Shown here piece by piece: positions 45,726-57,296 of a stretch of 64,000 nt of DNA (positions are counted from its first letter, which is position 1; each line of letters begins with the position of its first letter). Below the pieces are notes generated by a model that was not told where the DNA came from, did not search any database, and worked only from the letters and a program-made list of their open reading frames with translations. Position numbers and translations under genes: made by a program. This DNA comes from Cubamyces lactineus (taxonomy: Eukaryota > Basidiomycota > Agaricomycetes > Polyporales > Polyporaceae), in assembly GCA_022376465.1 (NCBI GenBank), contig JACDTU010000009.1, positions 558,001 through 622,000 on the forward strand, read 5' to 3'.

Positions 45726-48700
45726 CTATGAAGGTATATGTGGCGGCTGGTCGGATGTCGGCACTGATTGCCCAGGGCCCGGAGAAGGCCCTCGTTTTCG
45801 ACGCTCGTCGGCAATGGCGAGCATGCTCTTCAAGCTCTTCTCCAGCACCGGCTTCGTCAAAACACTAGAAACACAACCGCCCATCAGCGGACATCCATCA
45901 CCTCAATTCGTAATGAAGGGCAACTTACTGATCGACGCCTGCCTCCAGGTATTCTTGCTGGTCGCTCAAGAGCGCATTGCCCGTGACGCCGACCACAAAG
46001 TCCTTTCTACCCATCTGCCGGAGTTTCGCGACCGCATCCAAGCCGGACAGCACCGGCATCTGGTTATCCAAGAACACCACCGCATACCTGTACTCCTCGC
46101 CCCCGGACCCGCCCGAACCAGACGCAGACGCGACGCCCTCCAGCGAGAGCCCGCCGGATCCCGTGTCTTCTGAAGACGGCGTCTGGTGTTGGGCGTGAAC
46201 GTTCAAGATGAGTTCGAGCGCGACCTCGCCGTTCTCCGCTGTGGTGACCTTGCACCCAAGCCGCGTGAGCATCCGGCTCATCAGCTTGCGTGTCAGCGGG
46301 TCGTCGTCCACGACGAGCACGTTCAGCTTCGGCTCGAACATCATGCCGTGCGAGGAGCCCGGCGAGTGGGCGGATGACGTCGAGCCGGCTTGGCTTGGCA
46401 GCGTATTTGTCGTTCCTGCTGAGAGCGCAGGTGAGATGAGGGCGCCATCGAGGTTGAACGTTTGGGGTTTGGGCATATGTGTCAAATGCAGGCCCCGGAC
46501 AGTATCAGACGAACGCTCCTCAGGTGGGGAAGGGCGTTCAGGACCACTGGGAGGCGTAGTGTCTTCACCGTTGGTCTGGGCAGCTTCCGTGCCTGTGGAC
46601 GGATCGCCGATTGTTCGCGTGAGTGGACCCTCGGTTGGTTTCGTCGATATCTCAACTAGGCCACCTGATACGTCGCGGATGAGCTGTGCGAAGAACTCGT
46701 ACATAGTGACGCGAGCCTACCTTGTTCCATGATACTATGTAGCGCCGAGGACGAATACGACTGGTTGAACTGGAACGACGACCGTACGTTCGTCGCCCCA
46801 TCTCGTGGTGGCGAATGCCCGGGCGCCTTTGGTGTCACATCTCGTGTATTTGTGTACACCGCTTGTCGAGGGCTCGGATATTCGTCCTCCTCCAGGTCTG
46901 ATGGAGAGTTCAGCGCAGGGACGGCTTTGCTTCCAACACCAAGGGCTGCACGCATCGTCGTCAGCGGGTACAATGCATATCCAGGCGTGGCGATACGCAC
47001 GAAGTTCAACCCAGAACGTCGAGCCTTCCCCAACCTTGGACTGCACACCAAGGCGTCCACCACTCAGCTTCACGATCTGGCGCACAAGCGCCAGCCCCAA
47101 ACCAGTACCCTTGCCGCCTGATGCATGCACGGTATCAGCATCCTGCCACCCGTCGTGTCATCGTGCATATCAGTACTGGCCTTGTAATCGACCCTGCTCG
47201 GTCTGGTTAAATGCAGCTACAACGCAATTCCCGCAGTCAGCTCAACATTCCAAACGCACAACACCGAGCAGTCAGCAGCACTCACAAAACAGCTTGCTCT
47301 GCACCATATCCTTCGGCCGAATCCCACATCCCGTATCCTTCACTTCGATCCGGACCACGATCCACTCCAACGGCGGCGCCGGCTTCGAATGCAGCACATT
47401 ATGCTGCGTCAGATGCGTCGCCGACAGCTGTGGGTGCCCATTGCCGTTCTCTCCCGCCCCTCCAGTGCTGTTCGGGCCCGAGCGCGGGGTGTTGGGCGAA
47501 CGGTACGCGCCGCCCTTCTCGCCGTCCTCCCCCTCGTCTTCGTTCGCATCGTCGTCGCATTCGTCCTTAGACGGAGGCGCGGGGATGACGAGGCGCGTCG
47601 TGATGGTCAGCTTGCCCCCGGACGGAGTGAACTTGCATGCGTTACTATAAGTTGTGGGTATGTACATTAGGTCTCCGATGGAGACGTTGCTTGGCGCAGG
47701 TGACGTACCTTGCGAGATTCGTGATGATCTGCCGCAGACGTGTCTCGTCGCCGACTACGATCCCGTCTTCGTCCGGGTTCTCGATCAACCGACGCTGGAT
47801 GGCGTCTTCGGATTCGCCCATGGCCTCATACAAGGCTTGTCGCGCAACCTAGAGTCCGGGCGCCAAGTCAATCTAAAGAGGGCCATTCACGGACAGCAAG
47901 AAAGACGCACCTGGTCGATATTCTTATCCAAATCAGTGATGAACTGCAGCCTACGCGCATCCGTCGCAAGCTGCAGAGGAACAAACAGCGACCGCAGCAC
48001 CTGGTGGAACTTGTACGGCTTCAACACCGACTCGAACCGCCCGCTGTCCATCCGGTTGCTGTACCGTTGGAGCAATTAGCGTCTTCTGCCTTCCCTGGCT
48101 TCGCTCACGCACGGGTATACACTCACAAATCGAGTACGTCATTCAACACTGCATCGAGAAGAAGAGAACGCAAGATTAGATTCCCGTCCATCTACAGAGG
48201 CGAAGCATACTGCGGGGAAGCGGTGGAGCCAAACACGCACCTTTCGACATCATGCTCAAGCTGCCCTCGAGCGCCTTGAACTCGATGTCTTGCGCGACGG
48301 TGCCGGACGCTTGCATGTTCTGTACAGCCAGCAGCGCAGTATTGAGCGGCACTCTCACTTGTGCATCACCGCCGCACCCCAAGGGAGGAGGGGAGGAAAT
48401 CAGATCCGGTGCCCAACTAGAACACGAACGGAACCAGTGGACAGAGATACTTATCATGGAAGACGTATCTGAACGAAGGGATTAGGACCGTTAGCTGGAT
48501 TGGCGAAAATAGGCGAGGTTGGAAAACGAGCACGTACGATGTCAGACGTCGCTTAGAGTCAGCGGCTTTGCGTTCGTTGACTTGCGCTTTCTGTGTCGCA
48601 CGGAACTGGACTTTGAGCTGATCCCGTAGCGTATACAACCGCCTTTCGGCCTGAAACTAGAGGATCAGGGGAAAAATGCGCGTGTCAACCTGAGCGACAT

Positions 48701-50726
48701 ACGTTCTCACGCATATAATGGACATATAGCAAGAAGGCTTGAAAGAACAGGAAGTTCGCCAAATCTACATATGGTCAATATCAGCGACTGACAGCCTCCA
48801 AATGAGGCGAGATTGTGACTCACTTCGTACAAACGACGTCTTGTCCGGAAGGATCAGAGCGCATGATCTAGGCAAATTAAACACCTAATAAAACGGACGC
48901 GACGAGGGAAACTCACAGGACCAAGAACACAACTGCTCCCATCATGGCAGGGAATCTGTGCAATTTCAAGCCAAACAATGCGATCGTCTGCAGCGCCGAT
49001 GTGTAACTGTCAAACGCCTTCGTCAACGATCATACCTCGTACGTGGAAATCGTGAATCCATACTAGAACAACGTCAGATAGTCCTTGCCATTGCACGTGA
49101 AATGCGAGTGTGCAGCGTTGTATTGGCCACATAAATACCTGTTTGCCTATCAGCCACATATTGCTTGCTAGACGCCTCAGTGAGTACTCACATAAAGATA
49201 ATCTGGTATATGGACCATATCCATATAGAGAACACCAGGACAATTTGGTAAATGATGTTGCGGTCCCTCGGCCAGTCGTAGATGACCATGGGGAGGATCA
49301 CGAAGCTTAGCGAAGGCGTGAGCCCATAGAGGAAGATCCTGTCGGCGACGACGACCGGATTTCGCGGTACGAACGCGATGCCAAACGCCCAGTTGACGAT
49401 GAGAAAACATGATGACCACAACGCGAGACTCTGTTCGTGCGGGTCGGGCGGTTAGCAATATGAGCAGCACGGGACGGAAACGTATGATATGTGATATGAG
49501 CGTAGATGCGACGCTTCTATGACGTCGATGATCGACGAGTGTAAGAGACTGCGCATGTGCGTAACAGGGGTGTGTGGTCCTGCTACAGCCATAGCTATGA
49601 GCGTGGCAGGACAGCGCGAGCTCTGTGCAGTGTGCGCCATGGCACGGCGACGAGAATAGCCTGAGAACGCGGAGTAGCATGGTGCGACAGAACCTACATG
49701 AGCGCTCACGCACGGTCCTGCCCAAGGCGCGAACGGCTTTGGGGCTAGAGCACCACCGTGCAAAGCAGCGGACTGCTCCTCGTTGGTGACGAGGGCGGAG
49801 ATAGTGGGTCACCGAAACGGTGCCTCGTTGGGGGCTTGCCTTGTATTCAAGGTGCGCCTATGCGCTTACCCCAGATGAGGACCGAGGGGGTTCCTCCCAG
49901 GGGCCCAGGATCGCTGTCATGGAAGGTCGCGATGCAGGGAAGGGCAACGGTGCGGGCAAGCCCCGGACTCAGCAGATTGGGCAACGACAGTACAGATGGC
50001 AGACGCAGCAGCACTGCATTCGCGGAAAACAGATAGGAGGAACAAGATGAAACATCGACACACCTTGCGAAGGAACCAGTTCTCCTTGTTGTAATGCATC
50101 TCCGACTTTTCGTCCACGAAATGCGTGCAAAAGAAGGAGTAAGTGGCTGGCCACACTCGCCAACGAAGGACGATGAGGAGCCGGCATGAGCCCCAGAAGC
50201 CGTCTGGACGGACTGCGAAGCTGTCCCTGTCGGTATTCGTGCCGCCGTGGTGGTTGCTCCCGGACTTTTCAGGGCTGCCCCCGTGCTCGGAATGGGTAAC
50301 AGAGCTGCTCTTGATCTCGTCCGACCATTCGCGATCGACGACGACCTCGTCCACCTCCTGATCGTCCGCAGGCTCCGGGTAGGCAGACTGGCCTTGGCGG
50401 GAGCGGGGATACCCGCTGCTGTCGCCTACGCTCTCGTCGAAGTTGGAGGACGTCGAAGGCGCGGTTCCCGAGCCGAGCTTGCGAACGAAGCGGTCCCAGT
50501 GTACGCGGAGGCCCCCATGCACGCGGGCGTTTTTCTTGGAGCGAGAGCGGCGGCCTGTGGACTGGCCATCGTCGTGCTGAAGGACGGGTGGAGGGAGGCC
50601 CTGGGATGGGAAGCCGACGGAGACGGGCTGCTTGTAGGACATGTCGATGGCCGTGGGCTCTAGTTCATCGCGCTTTGTGGACGAAACCGAGAAACTAGCA
50701 AAGGAAGTGCCTGAGCGGAGGAACAT
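45726..50726 (-). CDS. Membrane-bound hybrid histidine kinase (HisKA, HATPase, receiver)
   Basis: Two-component sensor kinase feeding a fungal phosphorelay (Ypd1 then a response regulator). From the ATG at 50726: a ~220-residue polar N-terminus; WPATYSFFCTHFVDEKSEMH; then, after a 633-nt intron, several spans (SLALWSSCFLIVNWAFGIAF, FVILPMVIYDWPRDRNIIYQ, IVLVFSIWIWSIYQIIFM); ERKAADSKRRLTSYVFHEVR with phospho-acceptor His at 48456-48458; NRMDSGRFESVLKPYKFHQV; N box NLASNACKFTPSGG; G box KGTGLGLALVRQIVKLSGG; FWVELPL. A ~150-residue linker leads to the receiver: LNVLVVDDDPLTRKLMSRML, phospho-acceptor Asp at 46066-46068 (FLDNQMPVLSG), VGVTGNAL and LTKPV. The ATP domain and the receiver both carry long acidic or Gly/Ser inserts. 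No PAS, GAF or HAMP domain is recognised. The H-box needs an AT-AC intron. Confidence 0.88.
48361..48454 (-). other. AT-AC intron interrupting the H-box of the histidine kinase
   Basis: The exon ends with CAT-G and the intron would start ATAAGT and end GCAC, followed by AA-GTG-AGA-GTG. Splicing makes His-Glu-Val-Arg-Val, the expected HEVRVPLN H-box. GT-AG alternatives in this interval shift the frame or delete the Glu. Length is 94 nt. A CTGAT branch-like site followed by a pyrimidine tract lies about 40 nt before the end. The donor ATAAGT fits U2-type AT-AC introns, not the U12 consensus ATATCC. Confidence 0.7.
49431..50063 (-). other. Unusually long (633 nt) intron in the histidine kinase gene
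   Basis: Donor GTGTGT follows FLRK and the acceptor ACAG precedes SLALWSS; the join is in phase 0 and puts a continuous membrane-proximal segment together. Other introns in this gene are about 50-95 nt. No conserved exon, tRNA or snoRNA boxes were recognised inside it. Confidence 0.65.
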
Positions 50727-51814
50727 GAGGCGGGAAGGCGGGAGCACGGACGGAGCGACCCACGGATGAGGAGAGGAGGAGGAAGAGGAGAGGGAGAGGG
50801 AGGAGGTGGCCTCTACGGAGGAGGAGGAGAAGAAGCCAGAGTGAACTCTGTTGCTGGCTGGAGTGTCTGCTGGCTGGAGTTCGTCCGCTTTGGGATCACA
50901 CACTCGGATTCTCACTCACGCTCGTTTTTGGCGGGCAGCGTCCAGTGAGCGCCCGATTTCCTCTTGCGTTCACCCCGATCGCGCCCTTTGCCGCCCGTGC
51001 CCAATGACGTCCCATAAACAAACGGGCCCAGAACCTCGCCGACCGGCGGCCCCCTCCGGACCCACGGCACCGGGCCACCTTAATCCCGCTTGCCCCATCC
51101 CAGCCAATGGGAAGCCCGCCCTTTTCGGATATTTCGAGCAGACGACCAGAAAATTCGCCGAGAGCGCGTCGCTGCCCCGCGATCGACGTCCCGCCCTCGG
51201 TCTCGAGACGCCTCCATCAACGATTCGTCCGCCCCGCCCACGCGCCTTTCCGGGTCCCGCCCTCGCACATTGCTCGTGACTAATCTGTCCTCTGCCTCAG
51301 AATGGCAACTCCTCAGGTTCGTCTTTCCGTCCTTCAGCCAGCTTTCTTCAAGACGAAATCGTCGCTCGTCCTGCGAAGTAACCCCGCTCTATCACTCCAC
51401 CCCTCAGGCTTCTGAAAGACTGCCTTATTGCTGGCCTTCCGCTCGCCGACAATATTGTTCCAGCGCGTGGTAGCATGCACTGTCAGAGACACTGAAGGGC
51501 TTCTTCTACCCACATATTCTATTCTTCGGTGGCCAGTGCCGGTCGACGAGCTTCCCCGAATCGATGCTACCGCAAGCTACGTGCCATACAAGCTCTATCC
51601 ATACAAGCTCTATGAACGGCTGCGTTTATATTCAAACGGCAAACCTTTATCCGCTCCATGCAGGTTAACCCTGTTACCCTTCAAAGTGCTCAGCCCAAGC
51701 CTTATGATAGGTCGGGCATTCCGTAAACCTTCGCGTCTTCTTAGTATCATCTACATATGGTACAAGGCTGCCACCGCCCTCCGCTTTTCTTCCAGACCAC
51801 CCATACTCTCGATG
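50727..51814. other. Histidine kinase 5' region and NAA10 3' flank
   Basis: A purine-rich stretch at 50765-50835 (pyrimidine-rich in the kinase sense) probably forms its 5' leader. Further up are TGACGT (51004) with a neighbouring CCAAT and a second CCAAT at about 51102. A small plus-strand ORF at 51302-51415 (37 codons, MATPQVRLSVLQPAFFKTKS onward) follows a CCAAT element and could be the start of an unrecognised small gene; I cannot support it further. Confidence 0.4.
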
Positions 51815-53042
51815 TTACGACTGCACGAGGTGCATCAGCGACCGTCGCATCACGTACGCGTCCTCCCCGTCCGCATCTGTCGTGTATCCGTCGTCAGCCG
51901 CTCAATCAGCTTCCTGCACACTCCACGCTGACACACCACGGAGATTCCGTGCTACTAGCCCCAGCCATAGGCGTGGTCGTGGCCGTGGCCGCGGGCACAA
52001 TGCGCCCCGAAGAGCTGCGCATTCAAGACGCCGCCACCAACCCTGGTGCAAGGCAGCTGACGGAACAATAACGCGCGCGGAATGGCGCTAGAGTGCTGGA
52101 ACGGGTGCTTACAATATGACTTCTCGATCTCATGCACGCCGAAGCTGAGCGTGTCCCGGTAGAGCGCGAGCGCCGCGCGGTTCGTCTTCCGGACGTGCAG
52201 GGTCACGTACGCCGCCTTGTATACACGAGCCATCGCTTCCTCTGCAGTATGCCAAACGCCCAAACGTCACCGTATGCACCCGACCGTGGAAATCACGGGC
52301 GGACAGTCGAACAGACAGAAAGACGATACGATCAGCGTGATGTGTGCATAATGCGGGAATACGCGCGGTCACCAGAACACGAGCGGCGACCACGCAGGGG
52401 GCGGTGACACGGCGAATAGAGCTCTGACTGAATGGGGAAGGGAGAGGGGGGTTGGTACGTACGCGACTGTACCATCAGCTTCCGCGCGAGGCCGAGCCTG
52501 CGGTACGGCCGCAGGACGGAGATGGAGATGACGTGCCCGTGCGGTTCGTCTCCCTCTGGCACATCGTCCTCCCTGTCGGACGGCCCACCAGTCACCCACG
52601 ACGGAGGCCACGAGTATCAGCAAGCCGTTCCATGTCCGATGAATGCGTACCGGGGAACATGCGCGTCTGTTGAACGAGGCAACAGGCCTGGGCGGGGCGC
52701 AGCGCAGCTCACATTCTTGCGAGGATGTACCCGACGACTTTGCCCTCGTCCTCGGCGACGTAGGAGAGTTGCGGACAAGAGAGCATGTAGAATAAGTCTG
52801 GAACGACGAACTCAATAAATCAGCCTGTGTGCTTTGAGAATAATCAGGGTGTACCCACAATACCGCATCGTGTAGTTCTCGGGGAGGTTCTGCAGGTTGC
52901 ACGCTTGCATCCCCGGCATGTCCTCCGCCTGTGGCAGCCGCGTCGAGATGACCACACCATCGCATCGTCCTTGAGTCGCCGAATCGTGCGATCATTACAG
53001 TGCTGGTATTGTACTCACCCGGGCGACGCGGATGTTGACCAT
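51815..53042 (-). CDS. NAA10: NAA10/ARD1, catalytic subunit of the NatA N-terminal acetyltransferase
   Basis: GNAT enzyme that, with Naa15, acetylates nascent N-termini at the ribosome. The ATG at 53042 gives MVNIRVAR, spliced to AEDMPGMQACNLQNLPENYT then MRY. Following exons carry LSCPQLSYVAEDEGKVVGYI, HGHVISISVLRPYRRLGLAR (acetyl-CoA motif R-R-L-G-L-A), RVYKAAYVTLHVRKTNRAAL and YRDTLSFGVHEIEKSY. The last exon, after a 236-nt intron (51877-52112), gives YADGEDAYVMRRSLMHLVQS. This C-terminal ADGEDAY motif is diagnostic of Naa10. The exon following MRY (52780-52830) is short and its joins are approximate. The long last intron is open in frame for over 50 codons, so a retained-intron isoform with a His/Gly-rich tail is possible. 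Confidence 0.88.
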
Positions 53043-53845
53043 AGTTCCCTAGGTTCAAGGCAAGTACAACGGGTACCCCAGCTGTGAGAGGTTTCCGAAG
53101 TGATCGACTTGGCAACGTGCCAGCACTGGTACTCCGGCCAGCAAGCTGATCTAGGCCAAAGTCAACGAGTACAAAGGAAAGCTCGGACGACGTTGATTCG
53201 GGATAATGGCGCATGTACGTACGCACATGCCCTCGAGGCCGCGGGAGTGCACTACCTAGTCCGAGACTCCGAGCCGAACGCGGCGTACACGAGGCTGCGA
53301 AGCTCGCGCGCTGTCCGCTACTGCACAAATCTGAAAGCACGTTCGAGTGGTCTGACCGGAGTCAATCTGGGACTGTTGTCAACGGAGTGCAGGTCTCCAG
53401 GTCTCCCGTGCGTACAGTATCTATGTAACGAGCGGAGATTGCGCTGTGGATTGTCGGGTGTATACGTATATGTAACGGTCATGTCTATATATGACCGACC
53501 AGTGGCAGCGGTTGCCACTGTGTCTTTTGGCCGCTGTCGTCGCATGACTCTGGCTTCAGCGCCGGAAGTTCCTGCAAAGAGCGTACGTTCTGCCCTTCAT
53601 GGGGCCCCAGCGATGGAAGGTGTCTTCGTGGCGGGCGATCAGGGGGCGAAGCCATGGTCTAATCCCAGTGTGAGCGGATGAGATTGGGATTGAAGGAAGG
53701 CTAAGCTTGAGCATGCAGAGCAGTTGAATCTGCAAGAACCGAGTCTTGAATGAGTTCTCGTCCTCGCTGCATAGCCCATGTGGTGGAGACAGTCGAGTAT
53801 GCACCTATGCGAATGCGTGAGCGGGCTGACGCCACGGGGCCCCGG
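53043..53845. other. Intergenic between NAA10 and DUF6535 gene
   Basis: NAA10 promoter and DUF6535 3' flank. A plus-strand frame of 193 codons (53100-53681) has no recognisable domain and no splice-linked continuation. I see no RNA gene or repeat. Confidence 0.4.
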
Positions 53846-56218
53846 TCACGAAGGCGCAGAGCGCGTGGAGCAGGTGTCCAAGGTGAGGCCGGGGAGGGCG
53901 TCCAACTCAGGTTCGCCGAATTCCACAACGGTCTCCTCATCCTTCCACGTGGATAGTGTGGCGTCGACGCTGCGCGACCAGGGCTGGCCGTCGGATCGTT
54001 GTCCCTCAGATTCGCCATTTGAACTGGTCGATGTGGACGACATGGCAGTAGGGTCCGAGTCGTTGTCGGGAGTTCGCAGCACCTCGCTCATCTCAAGCGC
54101 GAGCACGTTCGTTGTCGTTGTCGTTTCCGGGCTGGGAGTAGCCACCGGCACGGCAGTCATCGTTCTAGCGGTAGCCGTCCTCCGTCGGCCGGTCGAGACG
54201 TGCGGAACGCGCTCGCGGTAGTCGCGCAGCTGGCGGACGTACTCGAGTCGCCTGCGCATCGTTGCCGGTACGTCCTCGATTTCGTCCCCTGTAGGGGGCG
54301 GCGTTCGTGCCTTGACTCTGTCAATGAACTCGCGTAACTTCGGCGACTCGTTGGTATTGATGAGCGTTGGGTCGCGTGCGTCCAGCTCGGCGAGAGCGAC
54401 AAGGATTGATGTGCTCTGCCCTAGACCGGGCGCGGGCGTGCCCGGTGTGGATAGTATGCTGTCAGAACTAGTGAGGTATTGGTCGAGTTCCCTGAGCATC
54501 CGTTGCAAATCGTTCTTGATACTTTCGATGACGGCATCGGTGCTCGTGATAGCGAATGCGAGGATGATTTCGCACCCTGCGTGCAAGGTGGGGAAGTCGT
54601 TCGCGCGCTTTGCATCAAGCGCGAACGAGATGAGCCGCTGAATGACTGTAAGGTAACCGTTTCGCGGTTAGACAAGACAAGAGATATGGATAATCTACTC
54701 GATCTCGTCTCCTACCTGAGGGTTCTACCGGAGCGTCAGATCGGTCCCACACAGGTTGCATCGTGCGAAAGGCCTGCATGCCGACCGCAGAGTCGTAAGC
54801 CAGAAGCATGGCGAGGACGCTGAACAAGCGTTTGTAGAGATGAGTTGAGTCGTAGGTCTCCGCCTCGAGTGGGATCGCGCGACACATGCTAGCCGTGACT
54901 GTCAACATCCTAGAGAGTGCCCCATGATCCGTTCGATCGATCCGAGGGAGAACGTCCAGAACAAGGTGGAGGAGGACGTTGACACTGTTATCGACAGGAT
55001 CGCGACGCATCCACTTCGGTATATCGTCTTGAACGAGGTCCGCGCGATTGGTGATAATGCTGTCCAAGGAGGCTACTGCTACAGCACACTGCGTGTCGTT
55101 CAAGCAGGCGCTGATAGTTCGGTATAGGAACTCGTCTTCCATGAGAGTGAGGTCGGCGTCTGCTAAGAACTGTTGATCCAGCTGGGCAGCACGGCTATTG
55201 ATAATGGTTGTCTCGCGATCGCGCCAGGTATAGTGGTACTTCCGATGAATGAAATTCCGAAGGAGGAGTGCGATACGACGAGGCGTCGGACGGAAAAATG
55301 AGGTGTGCAAATGAAGGGGCCATTTGCCAGGACGGTCCCATCCGAGCCACGAGTAAATCTGCAAGGCAAAGTACGAGAGGACGCGGAAGAGGGATTGCAT
55401 GACAAAATATATGCCCAACGCCTGAGCGGATTTGTAGGGACAATCAGCGTGGAACGTTGGCATCAGGGTTGTGAAGACGAGGAAGGCGAGGGAGACGGCG
55501 ACAATGATAGTGATCACCCAGGCGACCGCAGCGTCGAGGCTCCAAAGGAGGTCCACGAGGCCAATAAAGAACAACGCCAGTGCAACCTGGAGGAAGACAG
55601 GAAGGAGGGCGATGGTGAGCGGGATCTTCCATTTCTCGAACCCGCCATGACGCAATTGGCGGACGCGCGCATTCTGACGCGGGGAGCTGGAGGCACTGAG
55701 GGTGTATTCCCGCAACCATTGTTTCGTCAGGATGCCCACCGATGCCGAGAAGAGGCTGAGGACGAGACTCGAGAACCACAGGATGTTGATTCGGACGGAG
55801 CGCGCGTCTGTGCGATGGGTAGGAGGCGATAGCATATGCGGGATCTGTGTGGAATTTGCAGTGAGCTGGACAAGAATTAATCCAAGCAACGCCGCCGCCT
55901 TCTCGTCGGGATCTTCTTGGAGGAACTTGTATGACTCGATGTTGAAAGCGGTCACGACCGCAGAAAAGAGTCCGGCCTGTGGACCAGAGTCATTCACGAC
56001 GGATCATCAGGACAACCATGAACTCTCACAAAGACCAATAGACTATCGACGTCTTCTTTCCAGCCCTGGACAAGCTGTTGATCGTGATCTCGTAGCGCTT
56101 TGACGCAGCTCGCCCAAGCGCTGTTAGGGCCTGAGCTGGCTATGGATGGACCATGCTTTACGCTTGTGCCTGGCTTCACATTCGGGTCGGTAGATTGATA
56201 GGTCTGCATCGCAACCAT
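53846..56218 (-). CDS. DUF6535 multi-pass membrane protein
   Basis: Member of a large Agaricomycete family of unknown function. The ATG at 56218 begins MVAMQTYQSTDPNVKPGTSV. The DUF6535 core follows: CVKALRDHDQQLVQGWKEDV with DSLLVF, spliced to AGLFSAVVTAFNIESYKFLQ and EDPDEKAAALLGLILVQL. Then come membrane spans INILWFSSLVLSLFSASVGI, with LTKQWLREY, PLTIALLPVFLQVALALFFI and WVITIIVAVSLAFLVFTTLM. The second half is soluble and alpha-helical (LLHLVLDVLPRIDRTDHGAL, KRLFSVLAMLLAYDSAVGMQ). The last exon has a disordered Thr/Ser tail. The WKEDVDSLLVFAGLFSAV and KQWLREY signatures are diagnostic. These genes are numerous and variable in such genomes; an incompatibility-type role has been speculated for similar proteins, but nothing here shows it. 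Confidence 0.85.
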
Positions 56219-57296
56219 TCAGGTTCCGTGGAGCCATCAGCGTGATGATAAATACGCACATCTCTAGTGGGATAACGCGACGTATGTGGGGGACGTATAC
56301 TCGCATTCTGGAACGCAACATTTAATCAACACACAAGGTCACACTTGGAGATATGATAGCGCACAATGGAGGCTTGTCCGTGCATCCTCTGACCAGAGTA
56401 TGTAAGCACCGGTGTAGCGTCTTGATTCTCTGTTGATCCCTCGGGTTGTTGATCATGAAGGGACAAATCTCTGAGTGGGATAGGGGACGTAGTTTGGCCA
56501 AGGCCATACGACACGGTTCCCTGCTCTCTCTCTCTCGTAAGCTAGATGTATGCACATTCATAATCTGAACCACGTACTGCACTTTCTGGCATCTGTCGTC
56601 TTGCACGCTGTTTTGCGAGGGGGGAAAGCGAGATGGGATACTGTCCCTAGGAGTGCTTATATTGCATCTGGACCGAATCCAGTTCCATCAAGAAGCGCAG
56701 ATGGAAGAAGCAGCTGCAGCACATCTCAATCTGCCATATATGTCATTGTGCCACTGCGGGCCAGTGCATCGCCCACATCCACCCTGGCAGCAGGAGGAAT
56801 ATAGCGCGATACTTTCCCGAAAAGTAGACATCGACAGAACGTATGCACAGCGTGAAGCTGAAGGTTAACGAGGACTTCCAACTGTCAGCCGTCGTGCAAT
56901 GGTCTCCAGCTCGTCAGACAGTCCGACCCTGTGAAGATCACTTCAAAGGCGATGCGGAAGACTCCAGGGTGGATTGATTCGAAATGACTGCGACCAGCTG
57001 GCGGATAGCTGTACAGTGTAATGATGGGATGAGAGGATGTAACGCCGACCGACTCTTCAGATGGCGGAGGCTATACCTGTATGAAGCCTCCCCTAAAGCA
57101 AAGAACTCGATCACGTGACGAGAACGCGTTTGTGGTCGAACCGTGCCGCCCTACACCAGACCGTCGCAGCTGCCCTCGAGTCTTGACATCACTCTGAACG
57201 ACTACACTCCTCGTAGCGCAACGACAACCGACAACCTGAGCTAGCCGGCGGTGTATCAAAGACAAACCGCCTTCAAGATTTGGGCGTATTGGCATC
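56219..57296. other. Divergent promoter region between DUF6535 gene and ADIP gene
   Basis: About 1.1 kb head-to-head spacer. A short CT repeat lies at 56524-56536. Short frames on both strands show no known domain. No clear TATA box near either start. Confidence 0.45.

Noticed and set aside
46805..47650. Plus-strand 281-codon ORF
   Set aside because: Antisense to the ATP-binding domain exons of the histidine kinase; composition only.
48361..48454. GT-AG intron alternative at the kinase H-box (donor at GTATCT, acceptor at CACAAG)
   Set aside because: It joins the exons out of frame and eliminates the HEVRVPLN motif and the downstream HisKA region.
52369..53340. Minus-strand 323-codon ORF spanning the NAA10 gene
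   Set aside because: Wrong frame; it reads through NAA10 introns and shows none of the GNAT motifs.
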